Origin: CAISGS01 sp044376615
GTDB taxonomy: Bacteria; Pseudomonadota; Alphaproteobacteria; Caulobacterales; Caulobacteraceae
Length of the DNA stretch: 7,255 nt
Reading direction: 5' to 3'
Assembly (NCBI GenBank): GCA_044376615.1
Contig: JBILKO010000121.1
Location: 1 to 7,255 of the forward strand
Part shown: positions 1-6,340 of the stretch, in pieces
Layout: each line of letters opens with the position of its first letter
Numbering within the stretch: position 1 is the stretch's first letter
Notes under the pieces: generated by a model
The model's input: only the letters and a program-made list of their open reading frames with translations
The model's database searches: none
Told to the model about the DNA's origin: nothing
Program-made: the position numbers and the translations under genes

Positions 1-14
1 GCAAGGCCGGTGCT

Positions 15-120
15 GGCCCCCTCCACCGCTTCGCGGTCCCCCTCCCCCAGGGGGGGAGGATTAGTCGCGTTAAATCTTCCCCCCCTGGGGGAAGTACCGG
101 CGAAGCCGGGGAAGGGGGCC
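15..120. repeat. REPIN-like inverted repeat element A (two GC-rich arms)
   Basis: Two arms, about 15-59 and 76-120, are imperfect reverse complements around a 16-nt AT-richer centre (60-75). Both outer ends read GGCCCCC on their own 5' side. Each arm holds two hairpins. The outer ones are ACCGC-TTC-GCGGT (26-38) and CCGGC-GAA-GCCGG (97-109). The inner ones are 8-bp stems of CCTCCCCC (41-48 with 52-59) and CTTCCCCC (76-83 with 87-94). The arms agree at roughly four positions in five by eye, with small indels. Two inverted REP-like units around a short spacer is the REPIN layout. Similar GC-rich units are, from memory, dispersed in Caulobacterales-type genomes. It has no open frame and no transposase. 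Confidence 0.7.
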
Positions 121-138
121 TAAAATCCCTCCCCTCCG

Positions 139-225
139 CCGCCTTCCCCGCGAAGGCGGGGATCCAGATGATGGATCACAGGTCTGGGTAAACGGTCTGG
201 GTCCCCGCCTTCGCGGGGAAGGCGG
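139..225. repeat. REPIN-like inverted repeat element B (long perfect stem)
   Basis: Positions 139-161 and 203-225 are perfect 23-bp reverse complements. Pairing continues inward (162-168 with 196-202), with a single G-T mispair at 163/201, giving an arm of about 30 bp around a 27-nt loop. Each arm can also fold alone: CCCCGC-GAAG-GCGGGG at 146-161, and CCCCGC-CTTC-GCGGGG at 203-218. A third small hairpin, GATCCA/TGGATC (161-166 with 172-177), competes with the long stem. The motif CCCGCGAAGGCGGG is, from memory, a very common dispersed palindrome in alphaproteobacteria. The sequence differs from element A, so two families sit 18 nt apart. Confidence 0.75.
139..225 (-). terminator. possible transcript-end hairpin after the phytase-like gene
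   Basis: The long stem of repeat B begins about 50 nt past the stop codon of the lipoprotein gene, the last gene of the leftward run. In RNA it would form a roughly 30-bp hairpin able to end or stabilise the message. No U-tract follows the stem on the minus strand, so it is not a classic intrinsic terminator. The role is inferred from position and pairing only. Confidence 0.3.
181..202. repeat. short direct repeat GGTCTGGGT
   Basis: GGTCTGGGT occurs at 181-189 and again at 194-202, separated by AAAC (190-193). The second copy is part of the inner stem of repeat B. The first copy lies in its loop and could pair with the same partner (the CCAGAT stretch at 164-169), giving an alternative fold. 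It may be a small internal duplication made when the element inserted or decayed. Confidence 0.5.
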
Positions 226-275
226 GGCGGGGGTTACGCCGCATCTCCCCACCAAATGTCGGTTGAACCTAGCAC

Positions 276-1244
276 TCAAGGTCTTGCGGGTGTCGTCAGC
301 TCAAACGCCATCAGCAGGGACCTTTGGGTTTTGGAAAAATTGTCGTCGGATAGGAGATAGACCCGCAAGGTGCCGGTCTTGGTTTTGGTGACCGCTATCC
401 CTTCAAAATTATCGGTGTTGAGCGGGGATTCAAGGGTCAAGCTCTGGCCGATCCTAGGCGTCTGCCCGGCGGGATCGAAAACCAGGTTCAAGACGATCCG
501 CGAGCCTTCGGCCTTGGTCCATCTATGGTGCAGGATAAACAATTGGCCATCGGGGCTCTCGCGCAGGCCTGTTAGGCGAAAGCCTGAAGGCGGCATGGGC
601 AGGTTCGCATGGGCCTTGCAATCGGTCTTGATATGGCAAAGCCAGATAGGGCCCGCCTCCACCCCGACCCAATAGGCATCGACACCCTGGGCCGGTGCTA
701 GGGATAGCCCCTCCATCCCATCATTGGGCGGCATAGGAATATCAGGCATGGGCACAGGCTGCGGCGGCCTGCCCGATGCGGGATAGATCCAGATGCGGTG
801 ATCGTGCTCAAAACTGACCATAAGATCGCCGTTTGGCAAAACGACAAGTCCCTCGGCATCGGCCTTGTCCTTATCAAGCAAGGGCTTTCCAAGGCGATCA
901 GATAGGGGCGCTAGTCGACCGCTACCGATACCGGCGATTTGGTTGTTCGCGTCAAAACTTAACCGCGCGCGGACCAGGCTGCCTTCATCAGTAACAGCGA
1001 TTAGATCGCCCGCACCGGTCACGACCAGGTCTGAAAGGCCGCCAAAGCGGGGGTTTCCTGGGCTGGTCAAGGCGAGACCGCCGACATAGGTAAAGGCCCC
1101 GATCTGGACCTGACCTGGCACCTGCGGGTTTAACGCGATTGGTTCGGCGGCAATCTGAATGGGTCCGCCGCCGTCCTGTTCGGCCTTGGCCGTGCAAGCG
1201 CCAAGAAAGATAAAGACGCAAAGGCCCAGGGCACTAAGGCGCAT
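276..1244 (-). CDS. esterase-like activity of phytase family lipoprotein
   Basis: A secreted lipoprotein of 322 residues. The N-terminus has a basic start, a hydrophobic core and a lipobox LGAC with Cys17. The residue after the cysteine is Thr, so outer-membrane sorting is likely. The mature part matches the esterase-like/phytase domain (PF13449 type), predicted to be a beta-propeller. Visible motifs are FGGLSDL (67-73), VTDEG (84-88), DAEGL (129-133), FEHDHRIWIY (145-154), GMEGL (176-180), NFEGIA (279-284) and SDDNF (299-303) before the terminal LLMAFEL strand. The repeated acidic EG motifs are typical of the family. The substrate is unknown; true phytase activity is not implied. Its ATG shares one base with the cobT stop (TAATG), and a GAGG Shine-Dalgarno lies inside the end of cobT (1255-1258), so translation is probably coupled. 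From memory, genes of this type often sit next to cobT in alphaproteobacteria. The stop TGA is at 276-278. Confidence 0.85.
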   Translation of the reverse strand: MRLSALGLCVFIFLGACTAKAEQDGGGPIQIAAEPIALNPQVPGQVQIGAFTYVGGLALTSPGNPRFGGLSDLVVTGAGDLIAVTDEGSLVRARLSFDANNQIAGIGSGRLAPLSDRLGKPLLDKDKADAEGLVVLPNGDLMVSFEHDHRIWIYPASGRPPQPVPMPDIPMPPNDGMEGLSLAPAQGVDAYWVGVEAGPIWLCHIKTDCKAHANLPMPPSGFRLTGLRESPDGQLFILHHRWTKAEGSRIVLNLVFDPAGQTPRIGQSLTLESPLNTDNFEGIAVTKTKTGTLRVYLLSDDNFSKTQRSLLMAFELTTPARP

Positions 1245-3190
1245 TAGCCGACGGCCTCGCGCACGGCCTTAAAGCTGGTCTTGGCCATGCCTTTTAGGGC
1301 TGGGGGGCCTTGCGTGGTCGGCGGCGCGGCCAAGAGATTGGCCCGCTTGGCGACGCGGCGGGGTTCTTCCTCGAACAGGCTGGCTAATTGCTCGGTCATG
1401 GCCCCGCCCAATTGTTCGACATCGACAATGGTCACGGCGCGGCGATAATATCGGGTGACATCATGGCCGATGCCGATGGCGATCAACTCGACGGGTGAGG
1501 CGGTCTCGATATCGCTGATCACCTGACGCAGGTGCCGCTCCAGATAATGTCCCGAATTGACCGACAAGGTGGAATCATCGACCGGCGCGCCGTCCGAAAT
1601 GACCATCAATATCTTGCGCGCCTCGGGCCGCCCTATAATGCGTTGGTGCGCCCAGATCAGCGCCTCGCCATCAATGTTTTCTTTAAGCAAGCCCTCGCGC
1701 ATCATCAGGCCAAGATTGCGCCTGGCCCGGCGATAGGGCGCATCGGCATTCTTATAAATGATGTGGCGTAAATCATTGAGGCGGCCGGGCGTGGCGGGCT
1801 TGCCCGAGCGGATCCATTCATCACGGGCCGAGCCGCCCTTCCAGGCGCGGGTGGTAAAGCCCAAGATCTCGACCTTGACCCCGCACCGTTCCAGTGTCCG
1901 GGCCAGAATATCGGCGCAGACGGCAGCGACCATGATCGGGCGGCCGCGCATAGAGCCGGAATTATCGATCAGAAGCGTCACGCAGGTGTCGCGAAACTCT
2001 GTGTCTTCTTCCTGTTTGAAGGATAGCGGCGCGGTGGGATCAATAATCACCCGGGTCAGGCGCGCGACATCGAGCATGCCTTCTTCCAGATCGAACGACC
2101 AGGACCGGTTTTGCTGTGCCATCAGCCGCCTTTGCAGCCGGTTGGCCAGACGCGAGACGACGCTCGAAAGATTGGCGAGTTGCTGGTCAAGATAGGCGCG
2201 TAGCCGGGTCAGTTCTTCGGCTTCGCACAGCTCGTCGGCATCAACGGTTTCGTCAAAGGCGGCGGTAAAGATCTTATAGGCGGCCTCGCGACCGCCGGGA
2301 TCCTTGGCCTCGGGCCGAGCCGGCTTGGCCCCGTCGCCCATATCGGGCGACTCCTCGCTCATTTCCGTATCGCCGTCATCCTCGGCCTGGCTCTGTTCGT
2401 CGCCGGGCTGGCCGTCGGTTTCGCTGCTGTCGCTCTCCTCCATCGAGGCGGAGTCCTGGCTCTCGCCCTGACCCTCGCCGTCATCGCCTTGATCGTCAGG
2501 CGTTTCTTGCTGGTCATTGGACTCGTCTTCATTGGGCTCAGAGGCATTGGCCTCGTCCTCTTCGCCCATATCCAGGTCGCGCAGGATCTCGCGGGTAATC
2601 TTGCCAAAGGCGGCCTGGTCATCGATGGCGGCGGCCAGGCGGTCCAGATCAGCCCCAGCCTTATCCTCAATATCGGCCCGCATCAGATCCACCATGGCCT
2701 TGGCGGCGGCAGGCGGGGCATCACCAGTTAGGCGCTCGCGCACCATAAGGGCGATGACATCTGGAATCGGTACCGAGGCGCGGTCTTCCATCCGTGCCAG
2801 GCCCTTGCGCTCGATCGCGGCATCCAAAACCACATTGAGATTATCGCGCACGCCGAGCAGGGCATTGGAGCCTATGGCCTCAATCCGGGCCTGTTCCACC
2901 GCCTCGAATATGGCCGCAGCGGGCGGTGCAATCGGGCGCTGGCGGGCATGGGCGGCGACATCATGGTGCGACAGCCGAAGCGCCATCTGGTCGGCCAAGC
3001 CGCGCAGCCGCGCCGCCTCGAGCGGGGGCAGGTCCCGCGGCGGATGGGGCAGGACGAGCTTATTGCCAACTAGGCTTGGCCCATCGCCCGAAAAAACCAC
3101 ATCGAGGTCGGACATTTCGGCCAGCGACCGGGCCGCATTGGCCAGGGCGCGCTTAAACGGCTCGACGGGGGATTCAGGTTTGGTCGCCAT
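1244..3190 (-). CDS. cobT: cobaltochelatase subunit CobT
   Basis: Cytoplasmic subunit of the ATP-dependent aerobic cobaltochelatase. With the AAA+ ATPase CobS it drives CobN to insert cobalt into hydrogenobyrinate a,c-diamide in cobalamin synthesis. The protein has 648 residues from the chosen ATG, close to the family's 600-650. The N-terminal CobT domain covers about 1-205. A strongly acidic linker (about 210-288) has roughly 33 Asp/Glu in 78 residues and no Lys or Arg. The C-terminal VWA domain carries the MIDAS motif DNSGS (409-413), the GFTT threonines (about 446-447) and ISDGAP with Asp533, so metal binding looks intact. The ATG at 3190 gives MATKPESPVEPFKRA, which fits the family, with GAGG only 3 nt upstream. 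An ATG at 3202 would add four residues and has no clear ribosome site. cobT follows accA by 41 nt and overlaps the next gene by one base. cobS and cobN are not in the window. Confidence 0.95.
   Translation of the reverse strand: MATKPESPVEPFKRALANAARSLAEMSDLDVVFSGDGPSLVGNKLVLPHPPRDLPPLEAARLRGLADQMALRLSHHDVAAHARQRPIAPPAAAIFEAVEQARIEAIGSNALLGVRDNLNVVLDAAIERKGLARMEDRASVPIPDVIALMVRERLTGDAPPAAAKAMVDLMRADIEDKAGADLDRLAAAIDDQAAFGKITREILRDLDMGEEDEANASEPNEDESNDQQETPDDQGDDGEGQGESQDSASMEESDSSETDGQPGDEQSQAEDDGDTEMSEESPDMGDGAKPARPEAKDPGGREAAYKIFTAAFDETVDADELCEAEELTRLRAYLDQQLANLSSVVSRLANRLQRRLMAQQNRSWSFDLEEGMLDVARLTRVIIDPTAPLSFKQEEDTEFRDTCVTLLIDNSGSMRGRPIMVAAVCADILARTLERCGVKVEILGFTTRAWKGGSARDEWIRSGKPATPGRLNDLRHIIYKNADAPYRRARRNLGLMMREGLLKENIDGEALIWAHQRIIGRPEARKILMVISDGAPVDDSTLSVNSGHYLERHLRQVISDIETASPVELIAIGIGHDVTRYYRRAVTIVDVEQLGGAMTEQLASLFEEEPRRVAKRANLLAAPPTTQGPPALKGMAKTSFKAVREAVG
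2327..2563 (-). other. acidic low-complexity linker of CobT
   Basis: These codons encode the segment joining the N-terminal and VWA domains of CobT, rich in Glu, Asp, Ser, Gln and Gly and lacking basic residues. An acidic linker here is a family property, shared with the BchD/ChlD magnesium chelatase subunits; its length and composition vary. It is expected to be disordered and to mediate contacts within the chelatase. It is not a separate gene. Confidence 0.85.
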
Positions 3191-3204
3191 GAGCCTCAAC
3201 ATAG

Positions 3205-3219
3205 GCCGCGCTTAGCGGC
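3205..3219. other. small hairpin between accA and cobT
   Basis: GCCGC (3205-3209) and GCGGC (3215-3219) pair around a 5-nt loop in the short accA-cobT gap. The stem is 5 bp with no U-tract, too weak for a terminator. It could shape the 5' leader of cobT or simply reflect GC bias. Confidence 0.25.
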
Positions 3220-3231
3220 ACGAAAAGCGAT

Positions 3232-4194
3232 TCAGCTCAGTCCGGCCTGGCCAATCGCATAAAATCTTTCAGCGCGCTGGCTGAGCAGCTCAGCAGGCGA
3301 TAGGGCCATCAGGGTGCGTAATTCCTGTTCCAGCGCATCACCGACCGCCTGGATCGCTGCCTGCGGGTTGGAATGGGCACCGCCAGCCGGTTCTTCGACG
3401 ATGCGGTCGACGATTTTGAGCTGCAACAGGTCCTGGGCTGTGATCTTCATGGCTTCGGCTGCATCCTTGGCCTTGGAGCCGTCACGCCAAAGGATGGACG
3501 CGCAGCCCTCGGGCGAGATCACCGAATAGATCGAATGCTCTAAGATTAGGACCCGGTTGGCGCCGGCCAAGGCAATGGCCCCGCCCGATCCACCTTCGCC
3601 GGTGACCGTGGCCACCATGGGCACTTTTAGGGTTAGGCCGCGCTCGGTTGAGCGGGCAATAGCTTCTGCCTGGCCACGTTCTTCGGCGCCAATGCCAGGA
3701 TAGGCCCCGGCCGTATCGACAAAGGTGATGACTGGCAGATTAAAGCGCTCGGCCAGGTCCATCAGGCGCACAGCCTTGCGATAGCCCTCAGGCCGGGCCA
3801 TGCCGAAATTGTGCTTGAGGCGGGTGGTGGTGTCGTGACCCTTTTCATGGCCCATGACCACGACCGGAATATCGCGAAACCGGCCAAGCCCGCCAATAAT
3901 CGCCTGGTCATCGGCAAAACAGCGATCGCCGCGTAGCTCAACAAATTCCTCGATCAGGGCGGCGGCATAATCGACAAAATGCGGGCGCTGGGGGTGGCGC
4001 GCGACCTGGGTCTTTTGCCACGGGTCCAGCCGGGCATAAGATTCGCGCCGCAAGACATCGACCCTTGCTCGCAAAGCGATCATTTCGCCGTCAAAGGCCC
4101 CGGCCCCAGCCGTATCGGAAAGCTTACTCAGCTCCTCGATCTTGGCCTCAAGCTCGGCAATCGGTCGTTCGAATTCGAGATACTGAGTCGCCAT
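3232..4194 (-). CDS. accA: acetyl-CoA carboxylase carboxyltransferase subunit alpha
   Basis: Alpha subunit of the carboxyltransferase half of acetyl-CoA carboxylase. With AccD it moves CO2 from biotin on AccB to acetyl-CoA, giving malonyl-CoA, the first committed step of fatty-acid synthesis in the cytoplasm. The chosen ATG gives 320 residues, against 319 in E. coli. The N-terminal helical region starts MATQYLEFERPIAELE. The crotonase-like fold carries DTAGAYPG (160-167), GEGGSGG (199-205, a glycine-rich oxyanion-type loop) and SVISPEGCASILW (224-236). The frame stays open upstream to a TTG at 4230, but that start would add an atypical 12-residue leader and overlap the candidate -10 box, so it is rejected. 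The Shine-Dalgarno before the ATG is weak. accB, accC and accD are not here, as is normal. xerD-accA proximity is, from memory, common in alphaproteobacteria; here a lyase gene lies between them. Confidence 0.97.
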   Translation of the reverse strand: MATQYLEFERPIAELEAKIEELSKLSDTAGAGAFDGEMIALRARVDVLRRESYARLDPWQKTQVARHPQRPHFVDYAAALIEEFVELRGDRCFADDQAIIGGLGRFRDIPVVVMGHEKGHDTTTRLKHNFGMARPEGYRKAVRLMDLAERFNLPVITFVDTAGAYPGIGAEERGQAEAIARSTERGLTLKVPMVATVTGEGGSGGAIALAGANRVLILEHSIYSVISPEGCASILWRDGSKAKDAAEAMKITAQDLLQLKIVDRIVEEPAGGAHSNPQAAIQAVGDALEQELRTLMALSPAELLSQRAERFYAIGQAGLS

Positions 4195-4228
4195 CTTGCT
4201 CTGTGAAAAGCCCCGTTCCAGACCGCGC

Positions 4229-4257
4229 AAACTAGGTGGGTTGCGGACTAATCACAA
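4229..4257 (-). promoter_or_regulatory. candidate sigma-70-type promoter for accA
   Basis: On the minus strand TTGTGA (4257-4252) and TAGTTT (4234-4229) are separated by exactly 17 nt, in the 86-nt gap between the lyase stop and the accA ATG. The -10 box ends 34 nt before the start codon, leaving room for a short leader. The match to the housekeeping consensus is partial, so this is a prediction from spacing and position. It would allow accA, and perhaps cobT and the lipoprotein gene, to be transcribed apart from xerD and the lyase. Confidence 0.35.
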
Positions 4258-4280
4258 GAGCGGGGTGATGTGGGCCTAAA

Positions 4281-5330
4281 CTAGAACCCATAAACCTCAG
4301 CCATATGTGGGTCCTTGGTCGCGATCTGGCGGGCGCAGTCGACTAAGACCTTGGCCTGTTTCCAGGTCGCGTCGTCCTGCATCTTGCCATCAATCATGGC
4401 CACGCCGCTGCCATCGGGCATGGCGGCGAGGATTTTTTGCGCAAAGGCGACCTCAGCGGGATCTGGGCTAAACACGGTCTTGGCCACCGCGATCTGGTCG
4501 GGATGCAGGCTCCAGGCCCCGGCACAGCCCATCAAAAAGGCATTGCGAAACTGCTGCTCGCAGGCCTCCAGATCGGCAATATCGCCAAATGGTCCGTAAA
4601 AGGCCTTAAGGCCATAGGCCGCCGTCGCATCGACCATCTTGGCCATGGTATAGTGCCAAAGATCCTGTTGCACCGAGGCGCGCGCGCCGCCATCGGCCTT
4701 GGGATCTTCAATGACGCGGTAATAGGGATGGCCACCGCCAACCCTGGTGGTCTTCATGCCACGCGAGGCCGCGAGGTCTGCCGGACCCAGGCTAATGCCC
4801 TGCATGCGTGGGCTGGCGGCGCAAATGGCCTCAATATTATTGACCCCTTCAGCGGTCTCCAAAATCGCATGCAGCTGGATTGGCTTGGTCAGGCCGTGCC
4901 GCGCCTCGAGCGCCGCCAAGAGCTGGTCCATAAAATGGATATCCCAGGGCCCCTCGACCTTGGGCACCATGATCACATCCAGCCTGTCGCCGACCCCGGC
5001 GACGATCTCGGTGACATCGTCCAATAGCCAAGGTGAATTCAGGCAATTGATCCGAGTCCAGAGCCCAACCCCCATGGCGGCAAAATCAGTGGCATTGGCC
5101 ATTTCGATAAAGCCATGCCGCGCGGCAGTCTTTGCATCGGCGGGAATTGCGTCTTCCAGATTGCCGAGGATCACATCGACCGTGGCCGCAATCTGACCAA
5201 CCTTGGCCCGGACCTTTTCCAGATGCGGCGGCACAAAATGGATCATCCGATCAACGCGCGGCGGAATCTCGCGCAAAGGCGCCGGTGCGCCGATGGATAG
5301 GGGCTTAAAGAAGTTGCGCGGGGTTTTCAT
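4281..5330 (-). CDS. HpcH/HpaI aldolase/citrate lyase family protein, malyl-CoA lyase-like
   Basis: A CoA-ester lyase of the citrate lyase beta-subunit superfamily (TIM barrel), most like L-malyl-CoA/beta-methylmalyl-CoA lyases, which reversibly cleave malyl-CoA to acetyl-CoA and glyoxylate. The 349 residues are about 30 longer than Mcl1 of Rhodobacter (about 318). By comparison from memory, Arg93 (TRIN), the Mg2+ ligands Glu158 (ILETAEG) and Asp185 (LGPADLAAS), and the lid Asp319 (DGKMQDDATWKQA) are kept. YGPFGD (245-250) and SLHPDQ (274-279) are also family-like. The extra length lies in an N-terminal leader (MKTPRNFFKPLSIGAPAP) and a segment near 196-225. The ATG has a good GAGG 7 nt upstream. 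The gene sits alone between xerD and accA, with no thioesterase, meso-methylmalyl pathway or glyoxylate shunt gene nearby, so the substrate cannot be fixed; malyl-CoA, methylmalyl-CoA or citramalyl-CoA are all possible. Confidence 0.85.
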   Translation of the reverse strand: MKTPRNFFKPLSIGAPAPLREIPPRVDRMIHFVPPHLEKVRAKVGQIAATVDVILGNLEDAIPADAKTAARHGFIEMANATDFAAMGVGLWTRINCLNSPWLLDDVTEIVAGVGDRLDVIMVPKVEGPWDIHFMDQLLAALEARHGLTKPIQLHAILETAEGVNNIEAICAASPRMQGISLGPADLAASRGMKTTRVGGGHPYYRVIEDPKADGGARASVQQDLWHYTMAKMVDATAAYGLKAFYGPFGDIADLEACEQQFRNAFLMGCAGAWSLHPDQIAVAKTVFSPDPAEVAFAQKILAAMPDGSGVAMIDGKMQDDATWKQAKVLVDCARQIATKDPHMAEVYGF

Positions 5331-5337
5331 GGGCGGG

Positions 5338-5341
5338 CCTC
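5338..5341 (-). promoter_or_regulatory. ribosome binding site of the lyase gene
   Basis: GAGG on the minus strand lies 7 nt before the ATG at 5330. It is the best-spaced Shine-Dalgarno in the window and fixes the start of the lyase. Confidence 0.6.
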
Positions 5342-5388
5342 GTCATCCAGAAACGGTGTTGTGGCCGAGGCCAGGGCAGGGGTCAAGA

Positions 5389-5398
5389 TGTCCGGACA
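5389..5398. promoter_or_regulatory. 10-bp perfect palindrome TGTCCGGACA, possible operator
   Basis: This palindrome lies 10 nt past the xerD stop, in the 77-nt xerD-lyase gap. A TTGACC box follows on the minus strand (5385-5380), but no good -10 box appears at the expected distance, so a promoter is not claimed. A dyad of this size could bind a dimeric regulator of the lyase gene. It may also be chance in GC-rich DNA. Confidence 0.2.
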
Positions 5399-5407
5399 AA
5401 TGAAGCC

Positions 5408-6340
5408 CTAGCCGCCCTTGCTTCGGGTCCGTGACAGGGGGTGACTCGATTCCATCACCTCGCGTAGTCGGCCATCTGTCACATGGGTATAGATCTGGGT
5501 GGTGGCGATATCGGCATGGCCGAGCAGCTTTTGCACGGTGCGCAAATCCGCGCCGCCATCCAGCAGGTGGGTGGCAAAGGCATGGCGCAGGACATGCGGG
5601 CTGACCAGGGCCGGGTCCAGTCCGGCTGCCAGGGCGCAGGCATCCAGCATCTGACCAAACCGTCGCCTAGTCAGGCAACCACTGGCGCTGCGCGATGGAA
5701 ACAGCCAGGGACTATCCTTGACCCCCTTGGCGAAAAACGCAGATCTGTGTGGCAGATAGGCCTTGATCGCCTCGCGCGCCGGGCCATTGAGCGGGGCCAG
5801 TCTTTCCTTGCCGCCCTTGCCCTTGACGATCAAAAAGGCCGGATCGCGCGCGACCGCGGCGATGGTCAGACTCAATAGCTCAGATATTCGTAGGCCCGAA
5901 GCATAGAGAAGCTCAATCATGCAGCCGAGCCTTAGGCCCGCCTCAGCCTTGCCAGTCTCAACCTTGGGCGCAGCGGCGATAAGCTTTTCGACATCGGCGC
6001 GGGACAGGACCTTGGGCAAGGGCCGCCCGCGCTTGGGCGCATCGACCCGCCGGGCGGGGTCATCTCGGCGCCAGCCCTCACCTAAGACAAACCGGTAAAA
6101 CTGGCGTAGCGCGGACCGGCGGCGCGAGGCGGTAGCCGGTGATGCCCCTTGTGCACCCAAATAGGCAAAATAGGCTTCTATGTCCTCGGGCGCGGCGCTG
6201 GACAGATCGGTCTTGCGGCCCATCAGAAAGGCCTGGGCGTCGCTTAGGTCGCGGCTATACGCGGCGAGCGTGTTCTTAGCCGCCGATCGCTCGACCGCCA
6301 TCATTTCCAAAAACGCTTCGCACCAGCCTGTGCTCGTCAT
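5408..6340 (-). CDS. xerD: site-specific tyrosine recombinase XerD
   Basis: Tyrosine recombinase that, with XerC, resolves chromosome dimers at dif near the terminus at cell division. Of 310 residues, about 1-90 form the SAM-like core-binding domain and 105-300 the catalytic domain. The full catalytic set is visible: Arg151 (SGLRISELL), Lys175 (KGKGGKER), His249 and Arg252 (SPHVLRH), His275 (LLGHADI) and the nucleophile Tyr284 (TQIYTHV). E. coli XerD has the same residues three to five positions earlier in 298 residues. The linker with RPLPKVLSRADVEKLI favours XerD over XerC or a phage integrase, as does the absence of phage genes, tRNA or att sites. The ATG at 6340 overlaps the stop of the upstream gene by four bases (ATGA). 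No clear Shine-Dalgarno precedes it, so it probably depends on translational coupling. The stop TAG is at 5408-5410. Confidence 0.93.
   Translation of the reverse strand: MTSTGWCEAFLEMMAVERSAAKNTLAAYSRDLSDAQAFLMGRKTDLSSAAPEDIEAYFAYLGAQGASPATASRRRSALRQFYRFVLGEGWRRDDPARRVDAPKRGRPLPKVLSRADVEKLIAAAPKVETGKAEAGLRLGCMIELLYASGLRISELLSLTIAAVARDPAFLIVKGKGGKERLAPLNGPAREAIKAYLPHRSAFFAKGVKDSPWLFPSRSASGCLTRRRFGQMLDACALAAGLDPALVSPHVLRHAFATHLLDGGADLRTVQKLLGHADIATTQIYTHVTDGRLREVMESSHPLSRTRSKGG

Larger units (their letters stand above)
1..275. other. non-coding region filled by palindromic repeats
   Basis: No credible gene lies in this stretch. It holds repeat elements A (15-120) and B (139-225), with 18 nt of filler between them and about 50 nt of plain sequence (226-275) before the lipoprotein stop. 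A minus-strand open frame across it, rich in Arg, Pro and Ser, is just the translation of the GC-rich repeats from a TTG and is not a gene. Whatever lies left of position 1 is unknown, so whether the next gene is convergent cannot be seen. Confidence 0.65.

Noticed and set aside
1..275. CRISPR array
   Set aside because: The repeats are two different inverted pairs, not regularly spaced direct repeats with unique spacers.
70..279. Minus-strand open frame of 69 codons
   Set aside because: It starts at TTG, runs through both palindromic repeats and has an Arg/Pro/Ser-rich composition dictated by the repeat DNA.
2517..3215. Plus-strand open frame of 232 codons opposite cobT
   Set aside because: It is antisense to a well-supported gene; the Ser/Arg/Ala-rich product is typical of a shadow frame in GC-rich DNA.
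4195..4230. TTG-initiated 12-residue extension of AccA
   Set aside because: Family length and the N-terminal MATQYLEF start support the ATG at 4194; the extension overlaps the candidate -10 box.
4437..5027. Plus-strand open frame of 196 codons opposite the lyase
   Set aside because: Antisense shadow of a clear family member with intact active-site residues; no recognisable domain or ribosome site.
5362..5373. TGGCCGAGGCCA dyad as a xerD terminator
   Set aside because: The stem is only 4-5 bp with a tight loop and no U-tract.
5408..6340. Integrase of a mobile element
   Set aside because: Sequence and length fit XerD, and there are no att repeats, tRNA, cargo or phage genes.
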